Shown here piece after piece: positions 11,448 through 23,255 of a DNA stretch of 64,000 bases. Under the pieces are notes generated by a model. The model made no database searches, was not told where the DNA came from, and was given only the letters and a program-made list of their open reading frames with translations. The stretch's first letter is position 1, and the number at the start of each line of letters is the position of its first letter. Location of the stretch: the NCBI RefSeq assembly GCF_007655135.1, contig NC_045132.1, positions 13,640,001-13,704,000 of the forward strand, given 5' to 3'. The position numbers were made by a program, and so were the translations under genes. This DNA is from Punica granatum. Its lineage: Eukaryota; Streptophyta; Magnoliopsida; Myrtales; Lythraceae.

Positions 11448-11691
11448 GGTCCCGTTTAGATTCACAGTGCATTGATTTTAACTTTAACTTTAACTTTAAC
11501 TCAATACACTACATAACAAAAATACACATTTCCCAATTCAAAAATTTTAGCTTTAATTTTAACTCAACACACTACACAACAAAAACACACGTTTCCCAAG
11601 TCAAATTTATAATCACATCTTATTTGTCATTTTTCACAATCAAAATCAAAATCAAAATCAAAATAATTTTAACTCTCAATTCAAACGGTCC
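11448..11691. mobile_element. MITE family A, copy 1 (about 240 bases)
   Basis: Nearly identical in layout to 59970-60207. It starts with CGTTTAGATT and then three ACTTTA-type repeats. Two 'caacacactacacaacaaaa'-type blocks follow, then 'aatttataatcacatct', several ATCAAA repeats, and the end AATTCAAACGG. The two ends are roughly inverse (CCGTTT.GATT against AAT.CAAACGG). It has no coding capacity. It lies about 560 bases upstream of the MEMO1-like start codon. Confidence 0.65.
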
Positions 11692-12256
11692 TAACACCTT
11701 CATCAAAAAAAAAGAAAAAAGAAAAAAAGACGACAATATGAGATACATAGTGTAATTTTTCCATTTATAAATTCCTGACAGCATTCAATCCGTTGATCTC
11801 TCTCTTCCTGCCTCTTCACTCTCTCTTCCCGTTCTATCCGTCTTCCCTAGTTCTCTCTCACACTTGCCTTATTATCTTTGGGCTTGGCGTTCGCTATCCT
11901 TCACGACAGCTGAGGGTTTAGCTTCGACGAGAAAAAAGTTAACACACCAGTCATCAGGGACCGAGCTCCCAAGGTATGCCTCTCTCGCAAATCTGGTTGC
12001 TTTTTTCTTTTATGATCCAATGCAATTCAATTTTTTGATGCCTTCCCATAATGGGTTTTCCGTTCATGGCTTCAATTTGTAGAATTTGATTCGCGGCTCT
12101 TGTGAAAACAATTTCCACTTTGGAATCAGAATCGCATAAACAGTGCCTTGCTTGAACTTCCGGAAACCCCAGAGAAGAAGGACAAAGCAACATTAAGCTC
12201 AATTTCCTTCCAAATTAGGGTTTCCATTCTGATCCCCTGTTTGCAATCACTTTTTC

Positions 12257-15200
12257 ATGGAGAAAATCAGAAGAGCTTCGCATGCAGGATCATGGTACAC
12301 CGACAATCGTGAGTCCCCCGCCTACCAGCTTATCTCAAATCCTGGAGCTTTGACTTCGATTTCTGGGTTATCTCTTTCTTCACGGGAGACGTTGATAAAC
12401 CGCTGAAATGAAAAATTCGGAAGTGATCGATACTGATAATCGCTGTACCATCCAGTAATTCGTATAGCTGCAGCCAGAAGCACATACAACGGTTGTGTTT
12501 TTGGTATACGCCCACGAGAAAAGATTGCTTTTTTGGCTGTAAGAAGGATATTAAGCTTAGATGACTCGAGGGGGTTCCAGTTGAATTTTACAGTCGCATG
12601 GGATTTTCGAGCATTAGGGGAAGATAAGAAAAAAAAACCTATTTGGGTTGTTTGTTTGCTGACTTGATTGTAGCGGAAGTGTTTTTCTTTAGGTGAGAGT
12701 TGAGAAATCTGAAAGGGCTTCCGCAATGAGTAATGATTGAAGCTTTGACCATGCAGTGACTCATCGGGTTGCAGCTGGCTGTACTGATTATAAGTAGTGT
12801 CAAATGGGAAAACTTATTATTCGTGGTGTGAAAGCATCGTCGAATAAATTCCCGTGAGAGCCAGTTTCCCTTTCTGTCATTTGATGTGAAGTTGGTTCTT
12901 TCTTTATGTCTTCATTAAGTACTCAAGGAGTAATTGTTTGACAGTTGAAGGGAGCATTCTGCATTTTAAGATTTGTAATTGTGTAGATAAATGCGAACGT
13001 TTATATGTTATCTTTGGTGCTGTCTAAGGAGCACGTTTGGCTCCAACTCCAATCAGCATATAATTTTGAATTTGCCACAAATTAAGATCCTTCAACAAGA
13101 TAAAAAGATTAGGTAAATGAAGATAATTAATGGGAAATGGATTCTTCACAAAGTGATCCCAGTGCATTTCTTTATCTTATGTTCTCAGCTAAGAAGCTAA
13201 GAGAAGAGCTTGATGGGTGGCTCCGAGCTTGCGGCCTTGAAAAGTCTCCAGATGTGAGAGGCGTCATTGCACCGTTAGTAAAATTACATTTTGCCATTTT
13301 TTCACTGATTGTTTCAGTGTTTTGCATTGTACTAATTGTCTTGGTGAAACTGTATCACAGGCATGCTGGTTATTCCTATTCTGGGAGGGCAGCAGCATAT
13401 GCATTTGGAAACATTGACCCGACAAATATGTATCTTCTTCATGCCTATAATCCAGTTTCTCCTTTTAACTGATAAACGAGCATACCGTATTACCAACTGG
13501 TACTGCCTAAAGAAATAAAAAGTTAAGAAGAACAAGAGTTTATCTAATTTGCGAAATGCCCATGTTGCCGTTCTTCTTTTTAAGCAGTTGAATAGCTTTT
13601 TGTCGCTGATATGTTGCAATATAACTGTTTTCAGATCCAGGATATTTCTTCTTGGGCCTTCTCATCATTATTACACACCTAAATGTGCTCTTTCAACAGC
13701 CACAGTGTACAAGACTCCTGTAGGGGACCTGCCTATTGATTTGGAAGGTATCATAAATGATATTGTTATTGTTCTGCGGAAAAGTTTTAGTTTATGATCT
13801 AAATGTATGTTCTGTTATATGGCCAAGAAGAGACATTTTTTTAATAAATAATGTGATGTTAATACTATACATTTACTATGATCATGCTGTCTATATATAG
13901 CAGATCCATCTATGAGAATATGCATATTTGTAAATTTACTATACACAACACACACACATATTTAACTTGTATAATTGTTCATGGATATCTATATTGCATA
14001 TTCCTTCTAATGTTGTTTAATGATTAGCCATGCCATGGAGAGTCAAATTCATTTGCTTGACTTATGTTACTCTGTCTGTCAGTTATTGAGGAGTTAAAGG
14101 CAACCGGGAAATTTGAATTAATGGATCTTCTAGTAGATGAGGCTGAGCACAGCATGGAAATGCATTTGCCTTATCTTGCTAAAATTTTTGAGGGGTATGA
14201 TGCTTTGGTTTATTTAACAGACATTTGCTTTTGGTCTCTTTTTCAAGGATACTAGCCATAGTGATCAGAGGTTCTTAATGTATAGCATTAATGATTGTGC
14301 AGGCATCTCGTAAAAGTTGTGCCCATCTTAGTTGGTGCTGTTAACCCCGATAACGAGGCCATGTATGGTCGGTTGCTGGCCAAATATGTTGATGACCCGC
14401 ATAATTTCTTCTCTGTTTCCTCTGACTTTTGCCACTGGGGATCTCGGTATGTCTTATAAAAAAATAAACAACTTCTAACTCACCAGTTGAAAGTTTCTTT
14501 TAGTGTACTAAAAAGTTATTACCCTTGATTGTTGATATGGTGTACTCTTGCAAATGGCTACTCATAAGTCTGGACAGTCTCTGATAAAGAACCATTACTA
14601 CTCGATAGAGTGATCAATATTTATTGCATAAAAATGTTCAGCTGCGGAAATTAAGATCCAAGTGAACTACCAATTCACCTCTATGCATTTTCTGCCATGT
14701 TCAAGATTGAGGAATGATTGCAGAGAAAGTTCTTACAACTTCCATAGTAACAAATTTCCTAGAAACAAACAAAATCCAATATCCTGTCTACCTACCAGAT
14801 ACTCTGGTTTCTTCTTTCGTCTTCGGTGTTGCTAAAACAAGAGCCATGCTACATCTTCCAATTCAATATCCTGTGAGTGTGGTTCCAGGTTTAATTACCA
14901 GCACTACGACGAGAAACATGGAGCCATACACAAATCCATTGAGGCATTGGACAAGATGGGCATGGATATTATAGAAACTGGGGATCCTGATGCTTTCAAG
15001 CAGTACTTGATGGAGTATGATAATACGATTTGTGGAAGGCATCCAATCAGTGTATTTCTTCATGTAAGACCTCAGTTTAATAATAGTTTGCTTTCAAGCT
15101 CTCTCTCTCTCTCTCTCTCATGTTTTATTGTCGTTTGGGTTAATGAGGGACCCGTCAGGGAGGTAATTGGTCCCTTTGAGGAGCTACGTGGTTCATACAT

Positions 15201-15818
15201 TGCTTTTAAAGCTTTTGCTACGTTGGTGAAGGAAATGCTTTCTCATAATTCACTTTTAATCTTAATACATTTCTTTGTGTGCTTCTTTGGAATAATTTGG
15301 ATGGGGAGAATAATATCAACATCTGTGAACAATTAAAGCAGTAAGCATGATGATGGACGATATCTAATGATCTTACTCTGCAGTGAAAGCCAAGAAATCC
15401 GTGGTGCTGATATGCTGTGGCTATTACTGTTAAAATAAATCAATAAGTTCTGAGCACTCTCATTTTCAGTTCCAGGCTTCATTTGGAAGCGTAATAGTCT
15501 CTTTGTGTGAACCATGATGGCAGCTTTGGTAGTTTTATTCATGCTTAGGTGGACGGTGCTTTCCAGTTTAATGATGCAAAAACTTTCTGGATTTTCTATG
15601 GAGAATGTTGCTTTTGTTTCTGGTATTTGAAGTACAACTTCCATTTTTGGATTTGTGGATTTTCTTAAAACAGTGTGCTTCTGTGGTATCAGATGTCGAG
15701 GAACTGTTCGACCAAGATAAAGATAAAGTTCCTTCGATACGAGCAGTCGAGTCAGTGCAAGAGCATGAGAGACAGCAGTGTAAGCTATGCATCTGCGGCA
15801 GCAAAGTTGGATACATGA
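12257..15818 (+). CDS. MEMO1: MEMO1-like protein (Memo family), eight exons
   Basis: Coding exons: 12257-12308, 13189-13273, 13361-13429, 13635-13747, 14083-14194, 14303-14446, 14889-15063 and 15693-15818. All introns are GT-AG. The exons join in frame to 291 residues, which I recall as the length of the Arabidopsis homologue. The protein starts MEKIRRASHAGSWYTDN. The Memo metal-site positions are kept: His47 in IAPHAGYSYSG, His79 in LLGPSHHYY, Asp185 and His188 in SSDFCHWGSR, and Cys240 in NTICGRHPI. The family shares the fold of class III non-haem dioxygenases. Human MEMO1 binds copper or iron and acts in cell motility and redox balance; the plant role is poorly known. The long last intron contains a CT microsatellite (about 15101-15120). 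A 5' leader probably starts near 11780-11860, possibly with an intron after GTATGC at 11974. No defect was seen. Confidence 0.95.
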
Positions 15819-16940
15819 AGCTGTAAGAATACTGTTGTTTGATATTTCATAACTCAATAAGTTATGCTTTATTTGAATTGGAAAAATGTGAAAATGGATA
15901 CTGACATTTGAAGGGCCCCTTCCAGACGAAGGGTTTTCTGTCCAAAGATCTAATCAAAATAACTTGACATGTTCAGCCCAACCAATTTGTTCTCATCTTT
16001 CCGTTTTGCAGGCTGGTTTGTTTTGCTTTCTGTCTATTATCTTTCAAGTCATGATTGATACGGGGAAATAGAAAGCAATTCAAAACGGTATTGTTTCATA
16101 TGGATCTACGTTTCTAGAATGTTGGCATGCTTCCATACCTAGCGTGATGTATGTTTGGGTAGAAGTGTATGAACAGATCACTGGCCATAGGTGTTGATTG
16201 AGTTGACTGCGTCTAATGTCCCTCGCTGTCATTGGAGACACGGAATTTGCTTTGGAAGTAAAGAAAAGAAAAATCTACTTGGTATGTAGTTGATTAAAAT
16301 CCGTTGTACTCTAGAAGTTTGATATGTGCAGTTCATTGGGTTAGTAATATTCATTAGAAATATCCACGCCCAAGAGGGTAATACAGTTGCACATCCTTAG
16401 CAGTTCTACAAGGTTTGTGTGGATTGATAACAAATTATGCATTCATGTACTTAACAAATAGAATGATGCAATGTGAGATAAGGATTTTTAAGCAGTCGTG
16501 GTATCCGTAGTTCTTACCACTAGCTTTTAATAATATGGCTGTGATCTGCACTACAAGCTTTTAATAATATGGCTGTGATCTGTGGTTACGTGCGGCTATC
16601 TCCACTATAGAAAAGAAAAAAGGAAAGTGAGAAGAGTGAACCAACTAATTGAACCTTTCAATTATATATATATTTCGTATGTGTTATGTATGAAGTAGTA
16701 ACATTTTTTTTTGAAGGAGAGGAGACAAAGTATGAGCAAAACAAATGAAAAAGAACAGCTCTTTTTTTGGCACAAAAATGTTGCGGAGACCTTTTTATTT
16801 TGGAGCAGTTGAGCCAAAGCCAATAGGATGAATTAAAAGGGTTCCTCATTATGAACTAATGAAACGTAAGCAAAGGTATTTCTGGTCCTTTATAAAGAAG
16901 ATAGATCGTAGATATTTTGTAAACTTTTCTTTTCATTTAT
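15819..16940. other. 3' flank of the MEMO1-like gene
   Basis: The 3' untranslated region presumably occupies the first few hundred bases. Near 16525-16590 a roughly 38-base segment ('cttttaataatatggctgtg' with flanks) is present twice in tandem. No gene was recognised. Confidence 0.5.
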
Positions 16941-17174
16941 ATCTAATCTATTTCTGGCTCGGCTAAGTGGGGCAAGTCTTTGTGAAGTAACTCCGATGAG
17001 AAGAAAAAAGAAGGCGTTAAGAGACCCTCCTAGTCCAACCCTAGACACTCTAAGATCCTTTTTCAAATTTGCTCTCATTTCGAGTCAAGAGATAGATAAA
17101 TAGACACATCCCATTGCACTGATCGGGGGCATTCGTAGTGACTGAGGGGGTCGAAGACCAAGAAGTGAGTTTTG

Positions 17175-17330
17175 CTTAGCCCTGTTCATCTTCGGCGCAA
17201 GAGCTCTCGATTAGTGAATTATTACGCACTCTTTCAAGGGTAGTTGCTTCTAGGCATACCTCCTGGCTGTCTCTGCACCCTTACCTCCTTTATCACTGAG
17301 CGGTCATTTAGGGACCTTAACTGGTGATCT
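17175..17330 (-). pseudogene. Plastid-type 23S rRNA fragment
   Basis: On the minus strand the segment reads as an internal part of 23S rRNA. Recognisable blocks are CCTAAATGACCGCTCAGTG, 'gcagagacagccaggaggt', 'cttgaaagagtgcgtaata' and 'cttgcgccgaagatgaac', in rRNA order. It differs at several sites from the plastid sequence as I remember it, consistent with an old nuclear copy. It is about 156 bases, so not a functional rRNA. Confidence 0.8.
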
Positions 17331-17631
17331 AGACAGTTTTTATTTACTTTACTTATGTTTTTATTATTTTTCCCTCTTTTTTAGTTCTTTTTTTATTTCC
17401 TTTCATCATTACTTAAGTCCCATAGGTTTGATCCTGTAGAATCTGGGATTCCTGTGCCCCATGTTACTAGGGTCAGAGCGTAAGCTAGTGATGCTTTCGG
17501 CTACTGGGTTCTCACCATCTAGGGTGCAGCATTCCACTGCATCGCCTAGCAATATGACGCTTGTATTACCCTCCCACAACCCCGTTTTCATGGTTTATGT
17601 TGCTCCCATTTTGCTCGCCGCTACTACGATG

Positions 17632-17734
17632 CGACAATTACTTAAGTACATTCGTATCGGCGGAAAGGCAAAAGGGTCGACGGGTCAGGTTTTACTACAA
17701 TTACTAGAAATGCGTTTGGATAACATCCTTTTTC
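17632..17734 (+). pseudogene. rps4: Plastid rps4 fragment
   Basis: Encodes RQLLKYIRI, then [20 protein letters not shown] and NILF, the characteristic middle of plastid ribosomal protein S4 next to its RNA-binding S4 domain. The match starts abruptly after 'ctactacgatg' and ends abruptly at 'cctttttc'. Only about a sixth of the gene is present, and it is not expressed as rps4. Confidence 0.88.
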
Positions 17735-17760
17735 ATCCAGACAATTATTATTGGCAATGA

Positions 17761-19498
17761 GTTGGTTAGACACTCCATGTAGAAATAAGATTTTGTTTTT
17801 CCTTAATGTCTACATGTAATTCTTCGACATCTTGACGAGTTATCCTGAGTTGTGTTTGGTCAAGCGGATATAAGGGTGGTTATGATTTCTCAAATCGTCA
17901 TTCGATGTTTAGTGATAGTTGAGATAGAATATTGGGGAAGATTTGACAGAAATTACTTATTAAACAACAAATCCTACTTAAAAGGTGGTTGGAGGCGGAT
18001 TAGGATATAATTTTGGCCAAATGACAAACATACCTGCTCCATAGGATTTGATTTACAGCTTTTCCATTAAAATGGGATAGCATTTGATAGGGGCAATGGG
18101 AGAGCATAGGGAAATCTTCCTGCTGTGGTAGCTCAACATCGACCATCTACCCTGGTTGAGGCCATCACCCAGTGGCCCCTCGCAGCTGGTCCTCTCATCA
18201 ATCTCTTTTCTTATATAATATTATGAGTTTTCAAAATTTTTAGATTTCTTAAAAAATCAAAAGCTCAAGATGAGGACAGATTGGAATCTCGATCCCATCC
18301 CATCATATCCCATTGGAATATCTTGTCCCGTCTCGGTAACCAATCATACCCTGATGTGCACGATCAACCCGATCTTCGATTGCTGGCCTAAGTGCTCGTA
18401 TGAGAGTCTTTTATTGCGGGCCTAAGTACTCGTTTGGGAGTGCGTTGGACAGCCCGAGACTGCGTTTATGAACAAGCTGCTTATTATTTAAACCATCGTT
18501 TAGGAATGCGTTTACAATTTGCTTTTTCCATCGCAGAGCAACCACAACCTGGAATTTGAAAAGCATGAAGATTGCTTTGCTAATTTGCTTCAGCCAACCG
18601 CAAATCTATTTATGATGATGTCTCAAACTTTATCCCATTTGCTTTATAAATTCAAATTTCCTCAATTTATTCTCATTAACCTTATTTTTTTACTTTTAAT
18701 CTGACTAATTATTTTAGAATTATTGTTACTCAAAATTATACGTAGTATTTTGTTAGAACTTAGAAAAAGGAAAAAGATTGCATTAGATGAAGGAAAGTTG
18801 AAGGGTAAATGTGTAACATTTTGAACTTTTTTAAGATCATTCGCTGCCAACTCCTCTCAAATTTTTTTCATCCTTTCTCTTCGTTCCCATCCATTCTGTC
18901 TTCTTTTTTATCTTCTCACGGCACCAACTAATATGCCATAATTTTTCAACAAATATGTTTTTATAATTTCAAAAATTATGATGTAGACAAAGGTGATATG
19001 TATAGCATTATATAATAAAATAATATCTTTTAAATCTTTTAAAAAAAAATTACAACGGGTGAAGCATGTAAAAATGTATGTGGCTTACTGTTTTTTTTTT
19101 TTCATTTCAAATCTATCCCGAATTTTTATTTATGACTTGAAAAGCATAAGGTTTCATTTTGATTTGAAATCTATCCCGCTATTGATTAACTGTTTATTTT
19201 ATTTTATTTTTACTTACGAGGCAGTCTCTCTTGAAAATAAAATAAACAACAAATAAAAGAAATCGAAGAACTGGAAAGAGGAGAGAGGCGGTGGCGGATG
19301 GCTATCATCCGCCACCAGTGTCCGGCAACATGCTTAGAGTAGTGGTTGCCGGCGGCAAGGTTCTCAACCAACAAATCGAGATGCAGTAGCGTGGTGAGGG
19401 AAGACTCAAGAAAAGAGAGAAACATAGGAATTAACGTAAGCAAGTGGAATAGAAACTGAGTCAATGAAAACCGGAGAACCACTAAAACAATAGGAAAG
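17761..19498. other. Intergenic DNA left of gypsy element 2
   Basis: No gene recognised. It contains moderately GC-rich unassigned repeat-like sequence (about 18090-18480) and AT-rich stretches. It ends with GAAAG at 19494-19498, the left target duplication of gypsy element 2. Confidence 0.5.
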
Positions 19499-19951
19499 TG
19501 ACGCAGCGTACACATGAGTAACTATCACAGATCCATTGATTTCGCAGAATATCGGAACTGCGACCTTCAATCTCGTATTGATTTTTCAAATTCCTAGGAA
19601 ACTGATATCAAACTCGAATCAAATCGGAGAATGGACAAAGAGCACAAAAGCTCCAATTTTTATTAATTGATCAAAAGACAAAATGTCTTAACTCTAGGGT
19701 TTTACATTGCTTAAGTAGAATTAAAAACGCATAAATTACACGAAAGACATAAAATTTTCCTAAAATTGCCAAAACGCCCAAATAACATAAAAATGATCGT
19801 TTGAGGCCATAAACGATGGAATTCGGTCTAAATCTCGTATGTTCATGACCAAAAGCAGTAAGTTGTGCTCCGGAGACCGTTTCCCTCGAAACGGGATCGC
19901 CGAAACCTGTTTTTCTCAAGGTACCGATTTGCCACGTCTTCTGCCGTATCA
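19499..19951 (-). repeat. 3' LTR of gypsy element 2
   Basis: Matches 24353-24758 throughout except for a 47-base segment present only here. The pol reading frame appears to run into this LTR as far as about 19843. Confidence 0.92.
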
Positions 19952-22900
19952 TTCTCCCATAGGTGGAGAGAATTCGCCCTCGAATCGTCATCGTCCGAGC
20001 TATCACCTGCATAAGGAATCAGGTGCTTCACATTAAACGCATCGACAGTACGAATGTGGCTGGGAAGCTTAAGCCGATAGACGTTCTAGCTAATCTTCTC
20101 AACGACCTCCACATGACCAATCTTTCTGGCAGGAAGCTTGTGGTAGTCACCAGCAGAAAAACGATCCTTTGTAAGGACAGTCCAGACAAAATCGCCAACT
20201 TCAAACTCCACGTGCCTTCTCCTTCTATTAGCAGCGGTCTTGTACTCCCGGGCAGCCTTCTCCAAATTGTTCTGCGCGCTTCATGAATCTCTTGCAGCCC
20301 GTGAATGAAGTCAGCTGCCTTTCCATGGACTCTGGTTTTATCCGGCATGGGTAATAGATCAAGAGGATCTCTGGGAGTAACGGAGTAAACCACCTGGAAA
20401 GGATTGAAACCGGTGCTGCGATTAACAGTGTGATTGTGCGCAAACTCTGTCTGGCTCAACTTTTGGTCCTAGCTCTTCACGTGCTCCCCTACTAGACCCC
20501 TCAATAGATTACCCAAGGACCTGTTAACCACCTCTGTCTGTCTGTTTGTCTGCAGGTGATAAGCCGTACTGAAATTCAGTTGGGTGTTTACCATCTTCCA
20601 TAGGCTCCACCAGAAATGGCTCCGAAAAGGGGTGTCCCTGTGAGACACAATAGAGACGGGTAAACCATGCAAACGGTAAACCTCCCGAAAATAAAACTAA
20701 GCGACCCGCACGACATCAGTGGTCTTTTTACACGGAATAAAGAGTGCCATCTTGAAAAACCTTTCAACGACCACATATATAGAATCATTGCCTCGCTAGG
20801 TACGGGGCAAGTCGAGGACAAAATCCATACTGATATCCACCCATAGCTGCGAGGGAATCGGCCGGGGCATGTACAACCCCGCATTAGTTACAGTGCCCTT
20901 GGACACTTGACAAACCTTACAGCACTACATATACTTCTCCACCTCTTTACGAATTGTAGGCCAGAAATAGGATGTCTGGACCAGATGCAAGGTCCTGTCT
21001 CTCCCCAAATGATCCTCGCTGTGTAGCTGCTGAATAATGTGGGTCCTCAAACTACATTTAGGGATACAAAGCTGATTACCCTTGAAAAGAAAACCATCTT
21101 GCAACACATACTCCATTCTCTCTCCAACCCGAACTCTAGCAAGTGCCACAGAAAAATAAGGGTCGACTTTAACCAACTCAGCAAAAGAACTAAAACCAAG
21201 TACCTCAACTGTCATCCTGCTCAGAACGCTAAGCCTCCGACTAAGAACATCAGCAGCACGATTAGTGACTCCGCTCTTGTGCTTCATCACGAAAGTGAAA
21301 CGTTCCAGGTAAGCCACCCACGATGCATGACAGGCTAACACCTTATCCTGACTATGGAGGTGTTTCAGGGCCTCATGATCGGTATACAAAATGAACTACT
21401 TGTGGAAAAGATAATGTCGCCAGTGCTTCACCACCTGCACTACAGCATAAAACTCCACGTCGCAAGTGTTGTACCTCACATTCGCTTCTGTTAGCTTCTC
21501 GCTGAAAAAAGCAATTGGCCTGCTGTTATGGCTTAAGACTGCTCCAATTCCCACCTTCAATACATCAAAATGCAGCTCAAAGGGTTGTTGAAAATCAGGT
21601 AGGACAAGGATCGAGGCGGTCGTCAAACGCTCCTTGATCTTCTAGAATGTCGCTTATGCCCCCTCAATCCACTCGAATATGCCGCCCTTCATGCAGTCAG
21701 TTAAGAGAGCCATAATACTGCTGAAGTGGGGAATATACCGCCTAGAGAAGGAAGCTAAACCATGGAAGCTCCTAACTTCGATAATATTTGCAGGTCTAGG
21801 CCACTGTCTGACTGCCTCGACCTTGGGCAAGTCAATCCTCAAACCATCAACAGAAACAATATAACCAAGGAAAAGAACTTTCGACCTCATAAAAACACAC
21901 TTTTTCAATGCAGCATAGAGTTTCTCGTGTCGAAGGACATAAAGTACTTCGCGCAAGTGGATCAGATGTTGCTCGGGGTCGGCGCTGTAGATCAAGATGT
22001 CATCAAAATACACAACCACGCACTTGCCAATGAAAGGTCGCAGAACCCAATTCATCACTCTCATGAACGTACTTAGCACATTTGACAACCCAAACAGCAT
22101 TACCAGCTACTCATATAACCCTTCTATGGTCTTGAACGCGGTCTTCCACTCATCACTAACCCGAATCCGAATATGGTAATATCCGCTCTTCAAGTCCAGC
22201 TTAGTAAAAATCTTGCCACCACTTAGCTGGTCAAGTAGATCATTCAAATGAGGAATGTGAAAACAATACTTGACCGTTATCTTTTTGATGGGTCGGCTGT
22301 CTAAACACACACACCGGGATCCATTTTTTTTTGGTACTAGAAGTGTTGGAACGACACAAGGGCTCATACTCTCTCGAATGAACCCCTTCGATACTAGCTC
22401 ATCCATCTGTCTTCTCAACTCTTCATGCTCAGCCAGGCTTATCTTGTAGTGTGGCTTACTCTGAAGGGATGCACCAGGCTGAAGGTTTATATGGTGTTGG
22501 ATGTCCCGCAAAGGTGGTAGTCCGTTTGGCAGCTCTTTAAGAAAGACATCCTAAAATTCTTTCAAAATTGGCAAGGACTCGATAAGTGCAGTGTCCTCCT
22601 CCACAACCTCCTTGCCCACGAGAGCAAACATATACTCCGTATCATGCAACTCTTCCCGAAACTGAGCAAGGGACAACAGGTTGGTTCCGGTAATTGGATC
22701 CGCAGGTCGGGGCTCGATGGCGTCCCTATCCCTGTTCGGTACTAGTACAATCTTCAACCCCTTATATGTGAAGTTATATTTGTTAGTCCTCCCGTCATGG
22801 CTCACTCTCCTATTAAACTGCTAGGCCCTCCCCAACAACAAATGACACGCATCCATAATAACAACATCACACCAAACAGAATCCTTATATCAAGAGCTAA

Positions 22901-23255
22901 TAAAGAACGTAACCAGAACACACTTCGACACACTTACTTCACCTCCTTTCTTCAGCCACACCAGCTTATACGGTTTGGGATGTTGTTCAGTACGTAGACC
23001 CAACTTTTGCACGACTTTAGCACACACAATATTCTCGCAGCTGGCTGAGTCTATCATGAAACAACATACCTTATTCCTGATGGTGTAGGTGGACTAGAAG
23101 ATGTTGTTACGCAGCCAGTCTTCATCCGCAGCTCTCGGGGTCATACAAGACCTCCTTACCAATAGATTGGGCACCCCATCTCCTATCACAATCTCTTCTT
23201 CCTCGTCAAATTCGGGATCTCCATCGCCTCCCGCTATAAAAGTTGTTTCATTGGA
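19843..23255 (-). pseudogene. Gypsy element 2 pol: protease, RT, RNase H, integrase
   Basis: Read on the minus strand from 23255 down. The protease region has MIDSASCEN (family usually has DSGS), near 23055. RT shows [12 protein letters not shown] and [11 protein letters not shown] (about 22010). RNase H has HFDVLKVGIGAVLS and TDHEALKHL. The integrase zinc finger keeps HSEDHLGRDRTLH, with its second half damaged (CCKVCQ). The D,D35E core is recognisable in [22 protein letters not shown] and RQTEVVNRSLGN. A C-terminal region extends to about 20028 and on toward the LTR. Stops occur, for example, where the family has Trp after LYE or Gln after PRT. Not functional. Confidence 0.9.
19952..19962 (-). 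other. Polypurine tract of gypsy element 2
   Basis: On the minus strand CTATGGGAGAA directly precedes the 3' LTR, the expected place of the plus-strand primer. It is short and less pure than that of element 1. Confidence 0.6.

Larger units (their letters stand above)
16940..17760. other. Organelle-derived insertion (mosaic)
   Basis: A block visibly richer in G and C than its flanks, holding a plastid-type 23S rRNA fragment and a plastid rps4 fragment. These two genes are far apart in a normal plastid genome. The parts around them (16960-17160 and 17405-17630) also read like organellar sequence, perhaps mitochondrial, but I could not assign them to a gene. Inference: a rearranged organelle DNA insertion, possibly mitochondrial DNA that already carried plastid pieces. 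Confidence 0.6.

Noticed and set aside
17461..17760. Intact 99-codon gene
   Set aside because: Only its end is rps4; the start is unrelated organelle-like sequence, so the open frame is a chance fusion across an organelle insertion.
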